A stretch of DNA of 64,000 bases from Steinernema hermaphroditum. Its lineage: Eukaryota > Nematoda > Chromadorea > Rhabditida > Steinernematidae. Positions 1 to 12,225 of the stretch are shown here, piece after piece. The notes beneath the pieces were generated by a model. The model searched no databases and had not been told where the DNA came from. It saw only the letters and a program-made list of their open reading frames with translations. Numbering within the stretch: position 1 is the first letter of the stretch; the number at the start of each line of letters is the position of its first letter. The position numbers and the translations under genes were made by a program. The stretch is from the NCBI GenBank assembly GCA_030435675.1, contig CM059623.1, positions 8,458,012 to 8,522,011 on the forward strand, given 5' to 3'.

Positions 1-26
1 CAGCTTCCCCTCTAGCCCTCCTTCAG

Positions 27-942
27 GCACCTGCAGGCACCAGAATCCGCCGCCTTCGTGGCTCACCACCACGGGCCATGGCCTCGAGGGGTGGGCCACC
101 GCCGGCGTTCCCCCGACGGGGCCCAACTTCTGTCTCCAGGGGAGCGAGAACAAGACGAGGCTCGAGGTAGACTACCATATCAACCTCTCGCGATCCGTCG
201 TCCTCGAGCAACGCAGGCTGAACGTTAGCTTCGTCAACCGTAGGTTTACGCACCGAGGGGATTATGGCATCGAATTGTTCAGAGAATGCGTGCCACAACA
301 AGGACCCGCGGATCACGTACTGCGTCCCCTTCTGCGCGATGCCGAGCCTCCAGGCCGTGGCCTCTCTGAAGGCGCTGACTTCCTCCGACCCGAAGGAGGT
401 GGCGGAGGCGATCCACGCGGAGCTCGACAAGGCCAAGGACTGGGTCGTCACCGTAATCAAGGTGAGCGGGCACCGATGTGGTAACTGGTCTCAGACTCAA
501 TTAACTAAACGGATTTTGTGAATTTGGGTTTGGACCAAAGAGGCGCAAATTTTGATGCAGAGAGGAACACCGGTCAGAACGGATCAACAACTCTATTCAT
601 GTTGCATAGGATCTCGGCGTTACTTTCGATGGTACTCAACGGGTCGATGCGTCTCTCCTCGCCACTCCGCCAAATTACAAACTAGATAGCTCGACGGCTA
701 AATATAAATATTTTGGGATGTAGTTCGAGAACCATAGGAACAGAAGAACCCCAGAAGAAACTCCGAAAGAACCCAAAAAAACTATCCTCTGCTTCCAGGT
801 GAACTTCCGCGCCGTTCCACAGGCGCACCTCGACGTGCAGTCCTTCCCGGACCCCTCCTGGTGCAGCGTCTACATTGGCATCGACACCGCCTCCGACTCC
901 TACCTCTTCGAGATCCAAATCGCCCGTATCCTTCTCTCATAA
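27..942 (+). CDS. Partial gene: Cys-rich, Asn-glycosylatable ectodomain (3' part)
   Basis: The gene enters from the left edge, so its start is missing. I read exons 27-239, 283-461 and 799-942, joined in phase by introns of 43 and 337 nt. The visible part is about 165 residues: a TCRHQNPPPSW stretch, GPNFCLQGSENKT, LSRSVVLEQRRLNVSF, a paired-Cys motif ITYCVPFCAM, a helical Ala/Lys/Asp stretch and a final PSWCSVYIGIDT segment. Six Cys and NKT, NLS and NVS sequons suggest an extracellular domain. It ends ARILLS-stop, with AATAAA a few bases later. I do not recognise the family. The next gene encodes only membrane helices and starts 65-140 bp downstream, so the two could be one receptor-like gene with the last intron starting at 927; the splice phases I see do not support that directly. 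Confidence 0.5.
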
Positions 943-1006
943 CCAAATAAATGTTTGCTTAACATTCGTTTACCGTTCGTTCACCGTTTTGTTTACCGCC
1001 GTTAGT

Positions 1007-2152
1007 GGCGTCTCAAATATGGCGTGTCGACTGATAAGGAACGGGATGGCCCTTCGAGGCTTCACCGACCATTTGGCGTCGGGATGTGCCGCGAAAGGTG
1101 TGAGTTTTTCTTCCTTTGGGGCCATCTTTTGCCTCTTATTGTCCTGGAGGGCTTCCGGCTCTTCCTGATCATCTCCCATCATAGGGAGCCCCTTTCGGCC
1201 TGGGAGGCGGTGGTGGAGGCGGCTAAGTACGGCGTCGTCACCTGGACTCTCCTCTTATCGGTCCGCCCCGGTCCGCGTCACCCTCTGCCACTTCTAGTTT
1301 CAGGCCCTCGTCCTCTTCTTGAGAGGTGCCTTCGCGCCCTCGATCCTCATGCTCTTCTGGAACTCCGCCGGATCGCTGTACCCTCTGATTACATACGTCA
1401 TCGATCACTCATGGTTCGTCGTTTAGTTCGAATTTTCAATGATTACACGCGGCCTTATAAGGGCGCTTCCCGCAGAGAAGCACCTCTAAGGCGATCGAAA
1501 AACAAAATTTACGAAATTAGATAGCAACCAGCATGCGCCTTTTTAACAACGTTTGTAGAGGACACAGCCCTGTCCACAATAACCCCTGTTTTCAGTGTGC
1601 GCCACCTAACGAACAACGTAAATTTCTACGTTTATCTTCTTGTCCTCGACGTCATCCGGCTCCTCAACGTTCCCCGGCTCCTCGGTGTCTCCGATCTCAC
1701 ATTGGAGCACCCGCCGCGTGTCTTCGAAATCTCCGAAGCCACTCCCCAAAATGCAGATTCGTACATCTTCGCGTTGTTGTTTTCGATCCTTCTAGGTATT
1801 CAACACTCTCACTGTCTCTCAAGACATCAGCTCTTTAGCCGGTGTTGCTCACCTACTCTACTGCAAACCTCCTGAGGCGGGCGCCAGAGGCACTTCAGGC
1901 CTTGTGGCGGCCTTCTTCGGGGTATTCCTCGCCAACCTCCCGCCCCTCTTTGGTAACTTCGTGGCCGCCGCCATCGCAGCGCACCTCATCGGAAACATCG
2001 GGAGCGACGGCGAAGACTCCCACGAGATTCACTTTGTCGGTTTCGTGGCCGGCTATCTCCTGGAGGGGAAAACCTTCGTCTTTCAGTTCGAGATTTCTCT
2101 GGGCTTTCTTCTCGCCTTCTGCCTCGCTAAGTTGAATCTCAACGCAGAATAA
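1007..2152 (+). CDS. Multi-pass membrane protein, unknown family
   Basis: Exons run to 1260, then 1304-1413, 1596-1795 and 1824-2152, all in phase. From the first in-frame ATG at 1084 the product is 271 residues; the reading frame is open back to a splice-like TAG ending at 1006. Hydrophobic helices are LLPLIVLEGFRLFLII, the AAKYGVVTWTLLLS / ALVLFLRGAFAPSILMLFW pair, VNFYVYLLVLDVIRLL, YIFALLFSILL, SGLVAAFFGVFLANLPP and FVAAAIAAHLIG, so about six or seven spans. No catalytic motif is evident; the LAGVAHLL and GTSG segments only loosely recall rhomboids and lack a convincing Ser/His pair. A decayed tandem copy follows at once, which supports the reading frames through shared residues. The true 5' end is uncertain. 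Confidence 0.5.
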
Positions 2153-2356
2153 TTATCAATTCTCACTTACGATATTTCATTGCACAATCTCACTTCCTCT
2201 GTATATCGTGTATTGTCAAATAAATGAGTCTGGTCCTTCGTGTAATTCTCATTGGGGGAATAGTTTCAGCGTGTTTTCAATTGACGTCAAATGTGCAGCT
2301 AGTATTAGGCTGTTGAACTGAAATGTCCCAATTTTGAAATCAGTGATCATCTATCA

Positions 2357-3230
2357 TGTCTTCGAAGTCTCCGAAGCGACTATCCAAAATAAGGATTAAC
2401 TTCTCTTACCGTCACCGTTTTGTTTACCGTTGTTAGTGGCGTCTCAAATATGACGCATCTGATAAGGAAGGGCCAGTGAGGGCACCGTCGACCAGTCGAC
2501 GCCGGAATTAAGCACGAAAAGGGCGAGTCGTCCACCCCTCGGGCCGTCTTCTGTTTCTTGTTGTCCTGGAGGGCATTCGTCTCTTGCTGATGTTTTTGGA
2601 ACACGACAAGCCCCCTTGGCCTGGGAGGCGGTGGTTGAAGCGGTTAAGTACGGCGTCGTCACCTGGACTCTCCTCTTATCGGTCCGCCCCGACCCGCTCG
2701 AGGCTGGCCCTCTCCTCGAGCTCCGTTAGATCAATTTACCCTCTGTGGACATATGTAGTCGATCATAGCGGGTTCGTCTTTTCACCTGCTTATCGATGAT
2801 TTCACTCAAAAAACAACAAGACCCATTGAAATGCATATTTTCTAGGCATAAAACCTCTTGCCGACGTTGTATTCTTCTTAATGATCCAAGTGGCTGCCTA
2901 TCGAAAACTCTTTGTTTTCAGGGTGTCCCACCTAAAGAAGAACATCAACTGATATCTCGGGTTTCTTTTGGCCGACGTTCTCAGGAGAGGCGGTCGCCGC
3001 CTAGCCGTCTCCTTTTCGTGCTCGGAGCTCTCCCTGTATCCGATTCATCAGATCGTCTGCAAGTTCCTCTACCCAATCGTACATGCGTGGACACCCCGAA
3101 ATACTGATGAGTACATCTTCACGATGTTCTTCTCGGTCCTGGCATGTATGCAGCGATCCCACTATCTGAAACTACAGCCATTTAGCCGGAGCTGCCCACC
3201 TTCTAATCTCCATCTCACGTCAATTGTATT
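2357..3230 (+). pseudogene. Decayed tandem copy of the upstream membrane-protein gene
   Basis: Aligned with 1000-1800, this stretch repeats the intron-like lead (CGTCACCGTTTTGTTTACCG), the VLEG.RL.L helix, AAKYGVV / WTLLLS-type DNA and the VSHLKKNIN...DEYIFTMFFSVL segment. It carries at least two lesions. One base is missing near 2610, where CCCCCTTGG replaces CCCCTTTCGG, which shifts the frame. An in-frame TGA at about 2951 replaces the Phe codon of VNFYV. The left breakpoint is odd: 2357-2390 resembles exon DNA at 1720-1753 rather than the sequence expected upstream. It is best read as an unequal tandem duplication that has lost coding capacity. Confidence 0.65.
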
Positions 3231-3936
3231 CTTCCTGATATTAGATACTTATTACATCCTAACAATTCTTAATGTTGCACCTTGACATTTCGATAATGCG
3301 AAGTGATGCATGAGTTTTTTTAGAGTTTACCGAGTTGTTTTTGCCGAGTTTATACCCGTGAATTTGGAAGCCGGGGCGATCGCTGCACCAACAACGACAG
3401 TTCGAGTGAACGAGAGAGCGATTGGGCGAGCCGACCGATTGCTGAGGACACAAATGAAATGCGCTATGAGTTTCAGAACGAGCTAGGTCAAAGCGAAGCC
3501 TCAGCCTAGTCGCAGCTCTCACACGGAGTTGACCACGAGAGCACGGGTGGCTCTCTTTTATTAGCTTCCACCGGAAGCGTGATTCAGCTGATCGCCCCGC
3601 CTGGTTCTCAGGCTTGGCGCGTCTTATCGACGTGCGCGATCAGCTGGAGAGTCCCTGTGGCAATTGTTTGGGTTTCAAGCTTGAGATTTCGAAAGAATTT
3701 AGTGAGAGATTTAGTTATGGAATGATTCCATTTATAGGGTTTTAGTTATGGGTCACACCCATTGATACGCACCCTTACATTTCCTACTGTATATGATTTG
3801 TGTGATGAACGGAGACTGCCTTCAACCGCACATATCGTTCAGTCTTTCGTGTAGAATGTACCCAGCGCTGTGTTGGTAATATATGAACAACTCATCCTAC
3901 ATTATGATTTTCTTCGTTGGTTGGTTAATCATTAAG
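3231..3936. other. No gene seen
   Basis: Short ORFs only, with no paired splice signals and no recognisable protein. It lies between the membrane-gene pseudogene and the first SINE-like copy. Confidence 0.5.
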
Positions 3937-4314
3937 TGAGGGCACCGTCGGCCGGTCTCACAGCAGGTCTCACTCCTGTCGTTGTGGCGAGCGGTCAGTC
4001 TCTCCGGTCGCTCTCTGAGAGACAGGTTGGTCAGGCAGCAAACCCTGTGGCATGTATGAGTTTACCGGCTTCTAAAAGGAATTGGAACACCCGGAAGCCG
4101 TAGTCCCACCACCGTTGACAACAAGATGCCCGACGCCAGGAATCCGACGCCCGACGCCCGACGCTGCGTGAGATGTCATTCCGAAGGCCGCCGACGCTCT
4201 GAGGACACCAAGACCGGCGAAGACGCAACCCTCAGACCACGGAGACATCTTTTGTTTGTCTATTATTCGGTGTCGTGCAAGGCGTAAGCCTTTGATTCAC
4301 GAAATAAAATCATG
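3937..4314 (+). repeat. SINE-like dispersed repeat, copy 1
   Basis: Shares a long alignable core with 4789-5213 and 34533-35055, both in the opposite orientation. Landmarks in order are a TGGCGAGCGGT box near 3984 that fits an RNA polymerase III A-box, a GCAAACCCTGTGGCA block, a CCGGAAGCCGTAGTCCC block, a GATGCCCGACGCCAGGAATC block, then CGGTGTCGTGCAAGGCGTAA and a tail GATTCACGAAATAAAATC. The shared 3' end with an A-rich TAAAG-type tail is typical of a SINE. I found no clean target-site duplication and no convincing B-box. Confidence 0.65.
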
Positions 4315-4320
4315 TAAGCA

Positions 4321-4788
4321 TCAAGTGGGGACATGGGCGACACTCAAAGCTACAATGCCCAAGTAGCGACTCCACGAGTTCATTTCTACTTTAAGGAAAA
4401 AAGAGTCCAAATGTGGAAAAAAAATGCATGCACAAAAACTACGACTGCCCGACACCTCACATTTCCAAGTTGACCTCTGCAGTGGTTCTCCAGCGGAGTT
4501 ATTCATGCTTTCTCTCTATGCAGAATTCTCTTAGCTCTATTTTATCGTCATCTCGTCCACAAACAACGACATCAGAAAAATACGACGATAGTCCAAGAAC
4601 AAAACAGTTCAAAATTAGATCGAAAACATCGTTTTTTTTAACTCAAAACTCTGTATATCCTGCGAACGAGGAATTCGGATGTTGACCACAAAGTGGACTG
4701 ATCTTATCACGTGTCAGTGGTGAATATCTTGGGTGAAATTTGTGTGTTTCACGTGAATAAACAATCGTTGCAAAAGTGAGCCGATGTC
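4321..4788. repeat. MITE-like repeat B, copy 1
   Basis: Shares order and wording with 56850-57310, for example GACTCCA.GAGTT.A.TTCTACTT, CAAGTTGACC and GTTCGTCCACAAA. Its ends are imperfect inverted repeats: AAGTGGGGACATGGGCGACA on the left against AAGTGGACATCGGCTCACT read from the right. There is no coding capacity. It is probably a non-autonomous DNA element, sandwiched here between two opposed SINE-like copies. Confidence 0.5.
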
Positions 4789-5213
4789 CACTTTACTTTA
4801 CTTTATTTCCCGAATCAAAAGCTTTGCGCCTTGCAGGACACCGAAAAAATAGACAAACAGAGGATGTCTCATTGCTGCAGGCTTCATCCCTGGCGTAGCG
4901 GTGGTGTCGAACGCTTCTGAGTTCGCATCTGCTTCGGAGAGAGGAGTCCGTGGTCCGGGAGTTGCGTCTTCGCTGGTGGTAGCATCCTCAGGGCGTCGGC
5001 GACATTCAGTACGACTTCTCACGCGGTCGGATTCCTGGCGCCGGACATCTTGTTGACAGCGGTGGTGGGACTACGGCTTCCGGGTGTCCCAATTCCCTCT
5101 GGAAGCCGGAAAACTCACAACTGCCACAGGGTTTGCTGTCTGACCAACCAGACACTCAGAGAGCGACCGGAAGGACCGACCGCTCGCCACCGCGACACGG
5201 GTGAGACTCGAAA
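4789..5213 (-). repeat. SINE-like dispersed repeat, copy 2
   Basis: Reverse-oriented copy of the family at 3937-4314. The tail appears on the plus strand as TTACTTTACTTTATTT at 4791-4806, that is (TAAAG)n on the element strand. The A-box-like GTGGCGAGCGG block lies near 5190. It includes an internal stretch (about 4880-4970) that copy 1 lacks but the 34.5-kb copy also has, so copy 1 appears internally deleted. Confidence 0.65.
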
Positions 5214-5382
5214 AAATAACAACCCAATACAAATTGTAATCTGTTATGTCGTTAAGTTCGGATCTTTGTTACAGTACCCAATGGAAGAATGGTCCCTATG
5301 TAGCGGCAGTAGGTCCCGTCGTTTCTCAGCAGTTCCCCTAACAAGTCCTCCTGTGTCATTCGAATCCTCATTTCACTTTCAG

Positions 5383-5649
5383 ATGATTCACAAGTGGGAC
5401 GTTCCAGTGATTCACTTGACAACTTTAGGCGACTCGTCGCCGGCGGCCTTTGATGCACTTGGCCGCCTGCCTCCAGAAGAGCTGAGTCAGTGTGACTCAG
5501 AGGAGTCTCCCTCGTGTCGCCTCGGAGCCACAGTGGTCACTCCGCGACTCGCCGGGCTCTCCCCGCGCCCACAGTCGCCACGAGTTGTCCGTCGCCGCCG
5601 TTCGTCGCGTCGCGCTGAGATGCGGGAGGTCTCCGCGGTCTCCGCATGA
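5383..5649 (+). CDS. Hypothetical small basic protein or alternative 5' exon
   Basis: A TTTCAG lies immediately before the ATG, as at other starts here, and an 88-codon frame follows: MIHKWDVPVIHLTTLGDSSP, an acidic/Cys patch, then an Arg/Ser-rich C-terminus. The codons are GC-rich and there is no family resemblance. It precedes slingshot by 200 bp on the same strand, so it could be a separate short gene or an upstream exon. A long antisense ORF overlaps it and is probably a by-product of GC-rich codons. Confidence 0.25.
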   Translation: MIHKWDVPVIHLTTLGDSSPAAFDALGRLPPEELSQCDSEESPSCRLGATVVTPRLAGLSPRPQSPRVVRRRRSSRRAEMREVSAVSA

Positions 5650-5858
5650 TCGCCTGTCGCAGTCGTCCGCTCCAACTCCGCTCAGATTGCGCTCCGAGGC
5701 CGCTCCGGGTGTATGGGGAACGGCCGAGAAGCGTCCGCCCTTCCCTTCGAGTTGTTTTTGTTTTGACGAAACGAGAGACGCGAGTCGCTCACGCGCGCTT
5801 TGCAGGACCTTCTTGTTCCCGGGACGAGGCCAGGACTGCGCCTCTTCAGGAGCGGACG

Positions 5859-8366
5859 ATGGCCCTCGTGACCGTGCAGCGCTCGCCGACGCCTTCGGAG
5901 GCCGACCTCCTCGACGACTTCCACGATCTGGTGCGTTTCGGGCTTCTTTTCTGAGTAGATGGTGGTGCAAACTGCATGCGACGGGGCATCGATCGGCGTG
6001 CACTGTCGGCCACTGAACTGACGGCGATGAAATGTTTTTTGGTGGAATTTGGCCTTCTCTTGGGCCACAGTCACGCACATTGATTCGTTTAATGACATGG
6101 ACATGGGAATCTGAGAATTGTTCCATGTAAGCTAGAGATCGGAATCGTCAAATATACGAAACTGTTGCCTTTGATCAGGGGCGAAAGTAGGAGATGAGTT
6201 CGACCCGAACGAACACGAAAAAAATCGCGAAAACGGAGGAACTTCTTTTTATATCATGCCCTAAATGTTCTCCAAGGCGATCTAAGGATCCATTAGCACA
6301 GTATGCTTGCAGGAAGGGGAGGTGTCGGAGTCGTCGACGCCGCGTCCGGCGAGCCACCGGAGTCTCAGCGAGTTCTACTTCACGGTGAAGGGCGCCGCCG
6401 TGATCCTCTCGCACTCGGACCAGTCGCTCGCGCCCCACTCCTCACATGGCTGTGAGTTCCCCATCCCCGGTCACCTCTAGATCCTTGTAGCCGAGATCGA
6501 AGAGCACCTGCAGGCGATGCTGCACCTCATCCGGCCCCAGGACACTCTTTCGATGGCCGTCCGGCTGCAGTCCACCGACAACCACACTCGCTACTTGGCC
6601 GTGGTCACCTCGCCCTCCGAGTTTAGGGCGGTCGTGCTCCTCGGAATCGACTTCTCCGGCGCCGCGGAGACCTCCATTGGCCTCGTGGTGCCCATCTGGG
6701 CCTCGACGCGAATCCAGGTGGACGGCGACGGTGGCATCCGTGTCGACTCCGCGTCCGCCTTCCATCTCTTCAAGCCCATCTCAGTGCAAGCGATGTGGTC
6801 CGTCTTCCAGTGTCTCCACAAGGTACTCCTTCTTGACCTTCCAGAGGGAAGGCGTTCAGATTCAGGAACTTGCCCGTGTCCGCACCCTCAAGATCTCGTC
6901 CAGCAACTGGACCAAGTACTATGAATCGCAAAATCCCTCCAAGGACGAGTACTGCTCCATGTGGTGAGTGGACCGGGTCTACAATGTCTTGTAGACGTCG
7001 CTTTGGTGTCCATTTAGACGTCTGGAAGGGGTCGATCGGTCGTTCTCATGCGTGAAAATGCGACCAGTGCACCCCTTCCAGACGTCTAGAGTGACTGTGT
7101 CTGTCTAAATGTCTAAAAGACCAAACAACAACATTGCTCCTTTTCCAGGCACTACTCGATCCTGGAGGATCACGACGCGTCCGAGTTGCGGGCGGACCCT
7201 TCGGTGGCAGCGGAGTCGCGGCTCCCGGCGACACCGCCTCCGGGGGGCGTCTGTCCCGAGAAGCTCGTGCGTTACCACCTGCGGCAGATCATGCAGAGCG
7301 TGGACTTGGACGACGTAACCAGCAGGGACATCCGCGAGAAGCTGGAGCAGGTTCCGGCGCTGCGGGGGAAGATAGCGGAGCAGAAGGCGCTCATCGACCG
7401 CGAGATGCTCGTTATCCTGGGACAGCTGGACCGACCCTCGCAGGTCTTCCCCTACCTCTTTCTAGGCACAGAGTGGAACGCGTCCAACTGGGAGGAGCTC
7501 CGGAGCAACAAGTGAGAACACCCTGGCCGCCCGGGCTAAGACCTCTTTCAGCGTCGGCTACATTGTGAACGTGACGAAGGAGGTGGACAACTTCTTTCCC
7601 ACGCACTTTCACTACATGAAGATCTGGGTCTCCGATGAGGAGTCGACGGAGTTGCTGCGCCACTGGAACCGCACCTACGAGTTCATCAAACAGGCCAAGT
7701 AGGCCCTCCCCGTCTGCGGCCCTAACGCGCGCTTTCAGAGAGCAGAAGGTGGCGGTGCTGGTGCACTGCAAGAAGGGGATCAGTCGCTCGTCGTCCACCG
7801 TAATCGCCTACGCGATGAAGGAGTACGGCTGGAGCCTGGAGCAGGCGCTCGGCTACGTGAAGAAGAAGCGCGGCATCATCACGCCCAACAAGGGATTTAT
7901 GGACCAGCTGGCCACCTTCAACGGCATGCTGGAGGCCAGCAGCAACCGGCACAGCGCCGTCTTCAACGCCGACGACCCTCCGGAAGACGCCTCCGGCTCC
8001 AGAAACTCTGAGGTCGCCGTTCAAAGCCGGCGCGACGGCCTCAAGCTCGCCGTGGGACATGTGCGGCAACAGCGCGAGGACTACGAGCGCCGCTGTAACG
8101 AGAGCTCCCCCAGCGCCTCCTCCAGGACCGTCTCCATCGTCCCCAGCACGGTAGGCCCCGGCCTAGGAGTGCCCCCGAAGACAGCGTTTCAGGACGACTG
8201 CCTGACGGACAGCTCCTCCGACGGCGAGTCCACCGTCCGTTCGCTTGTAAATATCTTCGAAGAACGCACGCCGAAGGAGCCGGAGCGCGGTGGGGTCATC
8301 TTCAGGGTGAACTCCTGGAACCTGGGCTCCGCCCGAAGCAGCACCTCCTGCGCCGTCTCCCCCTGA
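5859..8366 (+). CDS. ssh: Slingshot-family cofilin phosphatase
   Basis: Dual-specificity phosphatase that dephosphorylates ADF/cofilin and so activates actin turnover. Exons 5859-5930, 6313-6451, 6491-6822, 6860-6963, 7149-7511, 7552-7698 and 7739-8366 give 594 residues. Order: SSH N-terminal domain (FYFTVKGAAVIL, the LQAMLHLIRPQDTLSMAVRL region, IQVDGDGGI, FKPISVQAMWSVFQCLHK, KYYES); a DEK-C-like helix region (VRYHLRQIMQSVDLDDVTSRDI); then the DSP domain from VFPYLFLGTEWNASN with catalytic HCKKGISRS, followed by STVIAYAMKEYGW; and a Ser-rich tail. The start follows a CTCTTCAG 10 bp upstream. An optional in-frame 42-nt intron may lie at 8151-8192. The fourth intron could be 22 nt by phase, but the 37-nt reading ending GCGTTCAG is better. 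The tail is shorter than in vertebrate SSH1. Confidence 0.9.
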
Positions 8367-8775
8367 GATTCGAAGCCACTGCAGCCGAATCACTACCGAA
8401 GACGTCGTATTGTAAACAAAGAGAGAGAGAGAGAGTATACATAAACTTCTGGTGAACAGTGGGTGGGCGAGGGACCTAAAAAGCATGAGTTCTCGGGGTT
8501 GACAGAGCACAGAACATAGAGCAGAGACAGAGTCATTGGAATACGTCTGGAGTGCGTCTCCCATTCAGAAGTGTTCTTCCACGGTTCCCAAGCCCCCTTG
8601 CAACAGATTGATCCATAGAAGCCCCTTACACGAAATGTCCCCGAGATGGAACGCAATCTAGAGAGTTTATGTCGCACTATTTTATTTATATTACAGAAAC
8701 GGCGCTATCGCGATATCTCGCGAGGAGAAACGAAATAACAGCCATAACGCTAAACAAATCCTACGGTTTAAACGT
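8367..8775. other. Convergent 3' region with GA microsatellite
   Basis: Lies between the stops of slingshot (plus) and ATP synthase subunit c (minus). It contains a short (GA)n run near 8418-8436. No coding exon is supported. Confidence 0.5.
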
Positions 8776-9693
<918 letters not shown>

Positions 9694-10833
9694 ATGGCTG
9701 CCACAGGCTCCGCTCCCGAGACCTACTTCTCCCACGAGGAGCGGATGTTCCCCGACCTCGACGACGGCCGAATCCCCACGGAGCAGTTCATCCGCGCCTG
9801 CCAAGGGATCGCCGACTTCGTAGGTACCCGGCCTGGACAGTCCTGGACAGTCCTAAAGCCGTCTCCTTCAGGGTTCCTCGGAACGGCCTTCGGGCCCGTC
9901 AAGAGCGACATCAGCGGTAACGTGACCCGCGTGAAGGCGAAGTTCGAGAGCAACAAGGCGTTGATGCCTTTTCTCCAGGACCTCATCAACCTCGACCTCA
10001 AGGAGACCGGCGGCAAGCTCGGAGACGCCACTGAGGCCTTGCTGTGGCTCAAGAGGTGGGTCACTCTTCGAGGGGCTTTTCAAAAAGTGAATTGAACTGC
10101 GAACAAGAAGCTCTTCCAGTGGGGCGACCCTTGGATTTGTGACAAACATCCTTATCTGCTGTGTCGATGGACGTCAGATTCCATTTGATCTGGGTCCAAA
10201 AATCAAAGGAACACACGCTTTTTGCACATTCATCCACTTCTATTGTGGCTAAAGGGACTCAAAAATGGACCTTCCGGGCGCCAAGCTGTTGTTTTCAATC
10301 ACAAACAGGTGGCCGATTTCCCGTTGGGGCATGTGAATCAGCGATGACTCACAATAACAAGTTCCTTAGAGGCGCTCCATAAACCTATTTGTTTCACAAA
10401 AAACGCGCCAAAGTCATGAATCTAGAAGACATCACCTAGGGCTCCCCCTTTCAGAGGCCTCGAGTTCATGCTGGAGCTGCTCTCGCAGATGGTGGCGGAG
10501 TACCGCGCCAACGCGGACCACTCGAAGACAGAGAGTCTCGGTCACATCGTCAGCGCCGCCTACGACAAGTCCCTCAAGCGGCACCACAACTTCGTTTCCA
10601 AGCAGATCTTCAAGGTACCCCCGCATGCATCTCCACGTGGCTAAGCGTCTCTTCAGATGGTGAAGTATGCGGTGCCCTACCGTAGGACGGTGCTGAAGGC
10701 GGTGGCCCTCGGCAAGGATGGCCTCGAGGACGTCTGCATCCACCACATCGAGACGCACCTCGACAACTTCCGCCTCAACGTCCACACACTTGTCGAATTC
10801 TACATCGCCAAAGGTCTTGAGACGCGGGCCTAG
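9694..10833 (+). CDS. GLTP: Glycolipid transfer protein, paralog 1
   Basis: Cytosolic all-helical protein that carries glycosphingolipids between membranes. Exons 9694-9823, 9872-10055, 10455-10614 and 10657-10833 give 216 residues, close to the usual 209. The sugar-headgroup site is visible: the DISGNVTRVKAK motif supplies the Asp, Asn and Lys, ALLWLKRGLEF supplies the stacking Trp, and SLKRHHNF supplies the His. The C-terminus is HTLVEFYIAKGLETRA. The 399-nt intron is unusually long for this window. AATAAA occurs at about 10948. A second GLTP gene lies at 38.6 kb with the same exon junctions, so the two arose by duplication of an intron-containing gene. Confidence 0.92.
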
Positions 10834-11172
10834 GGTTCCACTCGGGACCACTCCCTGAGGGTCCCTTCCAGATCCAAGAGGTTGTTGTACATTCACTTGA
10901 GGCCCTGTTCCAAGACTGTTCCCTTCTCTTTCTGTAAATGTCAGCCAAATAAAGGAGCAGAGTCCACCGGCTACTGCACCCCGCGCTCCTTTGCTGCAGA
11001 TCGACATCGATCTCTATTTGCACTGCCTAACCAAGGGCACAGATTAGCCGCTCGCTTGTTTTGGGGACCCCGCGGCGGCGCAAACCGGTTGTGCCGTGCG
11101 AATCTGCCCGCGGGATGCCGACTCCACTCGCCGACGGCCTCTCCGCGTTCAGAACGGACTTCCACCCTCGAG
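10834..11172. other. GLTP 3' end and SOD upstream region
   Basis: Contains the GLTP poly(A) signal AATAAA near 10948 and a GCGTTCAG at 11146-11153 some 20 bp before the SOD ATG. No further gene is seen. Confidence 0.45.
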
Positions 11173-12164
11173 ATGAAGGCGCTCGCTCTCCTGGCGCTCC
11201 TCTGCGCCGTCGCCTCCGCCGACCAAGGTACGTCGAGTCCCCGCTGGTCCTCTAGGCTGGTCTTCAGTGACCTCGGCCAGGGTCTACGTCTTCAGGGCGC
11301 CCCCTAAGGGCGCCGAGTTCGACGTCCGTGCTCTGGAAACCATCGGAGTTATCGATTTCACCCAGTACGGCGGTGTCGTCAAGGTGCGCTTTTGTTTATC
11401 TCAACGGGGGACCCTGTTTACGAGATGTGAGAAGTAGCTCGATCAAGCCTAAGTGGAAAAGGCCTTCTTCTTTTGTGCTCAGAAGGAACGGTAAGAGGCG
11501 ATAATTATGATCATCATGACAGCAGGTCGTCAGCAAACCGGGGTTCAGTTCGGAGTCAGAGGGGCGCGTTTTTCTCCGAACGTTAGGGACCGAATGAGTC
11601 ACCCGGTGCACAAGCCTGTTCAGTGTAAAGGGGAACAATTCTTATACATCAGTGGGGAAAGATGACTAATAGGCTCATTGGCACAGAGCCTTCCTTCTGT
11701 GACCTTCGAGAAGCTATCGCTTAGATCCAACTGTGCACTTCCAGGTGAACGGCTCCGTCTCGGGTCTTCCGGCAGGGAAGCACGGCTTCCATGTCCACCA
11801 GAAGGGAGACATCTCGAACGCGTGCCTCGCGTCGGGACCCCACTTCAACCCTACCCACAAGAATCACGGCGCCCCCACCGACTCCGACCGCCACGTTGGC
11901 GACCTCGGCAACATCGACGCCCCCGTAGCCCCCCCCTCCCCGTGCACCGCTAACCTTCACAGGATTCAGGCCAGCGGCCCCACTGACATCGACATCGAGG
12001 ACAAGCTGATCGCGCTAAACGGGCCTAACAGCGTACTGGGACGCGCCGTGGTGATCCACGAGAAGGCGGACGACCTCGGGAAGGGCGGCACCGAAGCCAG
12101 CCGCACCACGGGCGACGCCGGCGCCCGCATCGCCTGTGGTGTCATCGGTATCACCTCCGCCTGA
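11173..12164 (+). CDS. sod-4: Extracellular Cu/Zn superoxide dismutase (secreted isoform)
   Basis: Converts superoxide to hydrogen peroxide and oxygen outside the cell. Exons 11173-11227, 11268-11383, 11745-11924 and 11970-12164 give 181 residues. The signal peptide is [18 protein letters not shown]. Metal ligands are the two His of GFHVHQKGD, the His in [14 protein letters not shown], His and Asp in [10 protein letters not shown], and the His in [10 protein letters not shown]. The family signature around [20 protein letters not shown] is intact, with the active-site Arg in the GDAGARIAC block and the disulphide Cys pair (NACLAS, RIACGV). The last intron must end at the GATTCAG at 11969, because the nearer CACAG breaks the frame. 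It ends VIGITSA. An alternative terminal exon follows. Confidence 0.93.
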
Positions 12165-12225
12165 GCCTCCAGTCTGTCGCTTCTTCGCGAGCATCCCTGA
12201 CCCAATCGACTTCGGCTCTTTTTAG

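Noticed and set aside
1824..2152. Rhomboid protease
   Set aside because: GTSGLVAAFFG and AHLIG segments are suggestive, but the GxSG serine context and helix-6 histidine are not in the right order.
3984..4040. A tRNA gene at the head of the SINE-like repeat
   Set aside because: The A-box fits, but I see no cloverleaf, no GGTTCGA B-box and no anticodon arm.
5497..6126. A 209-codon minus-strand ORF and others over the slingshot promoter
   Set aside because: Arg/Ser/Gly-rich shadow of GC-rich DNA, with no splice sites, no family and conflict with the slingshot first exon.
6823..6859. A 22-nt intron in slingshot (GTACTC...TTCCAG)
   Set aside because: The phase allows it, but a 37-nt reading that ends GCGTTCAG also keeps the frame, fits the TTCAG consensus and gives a better family alignment.
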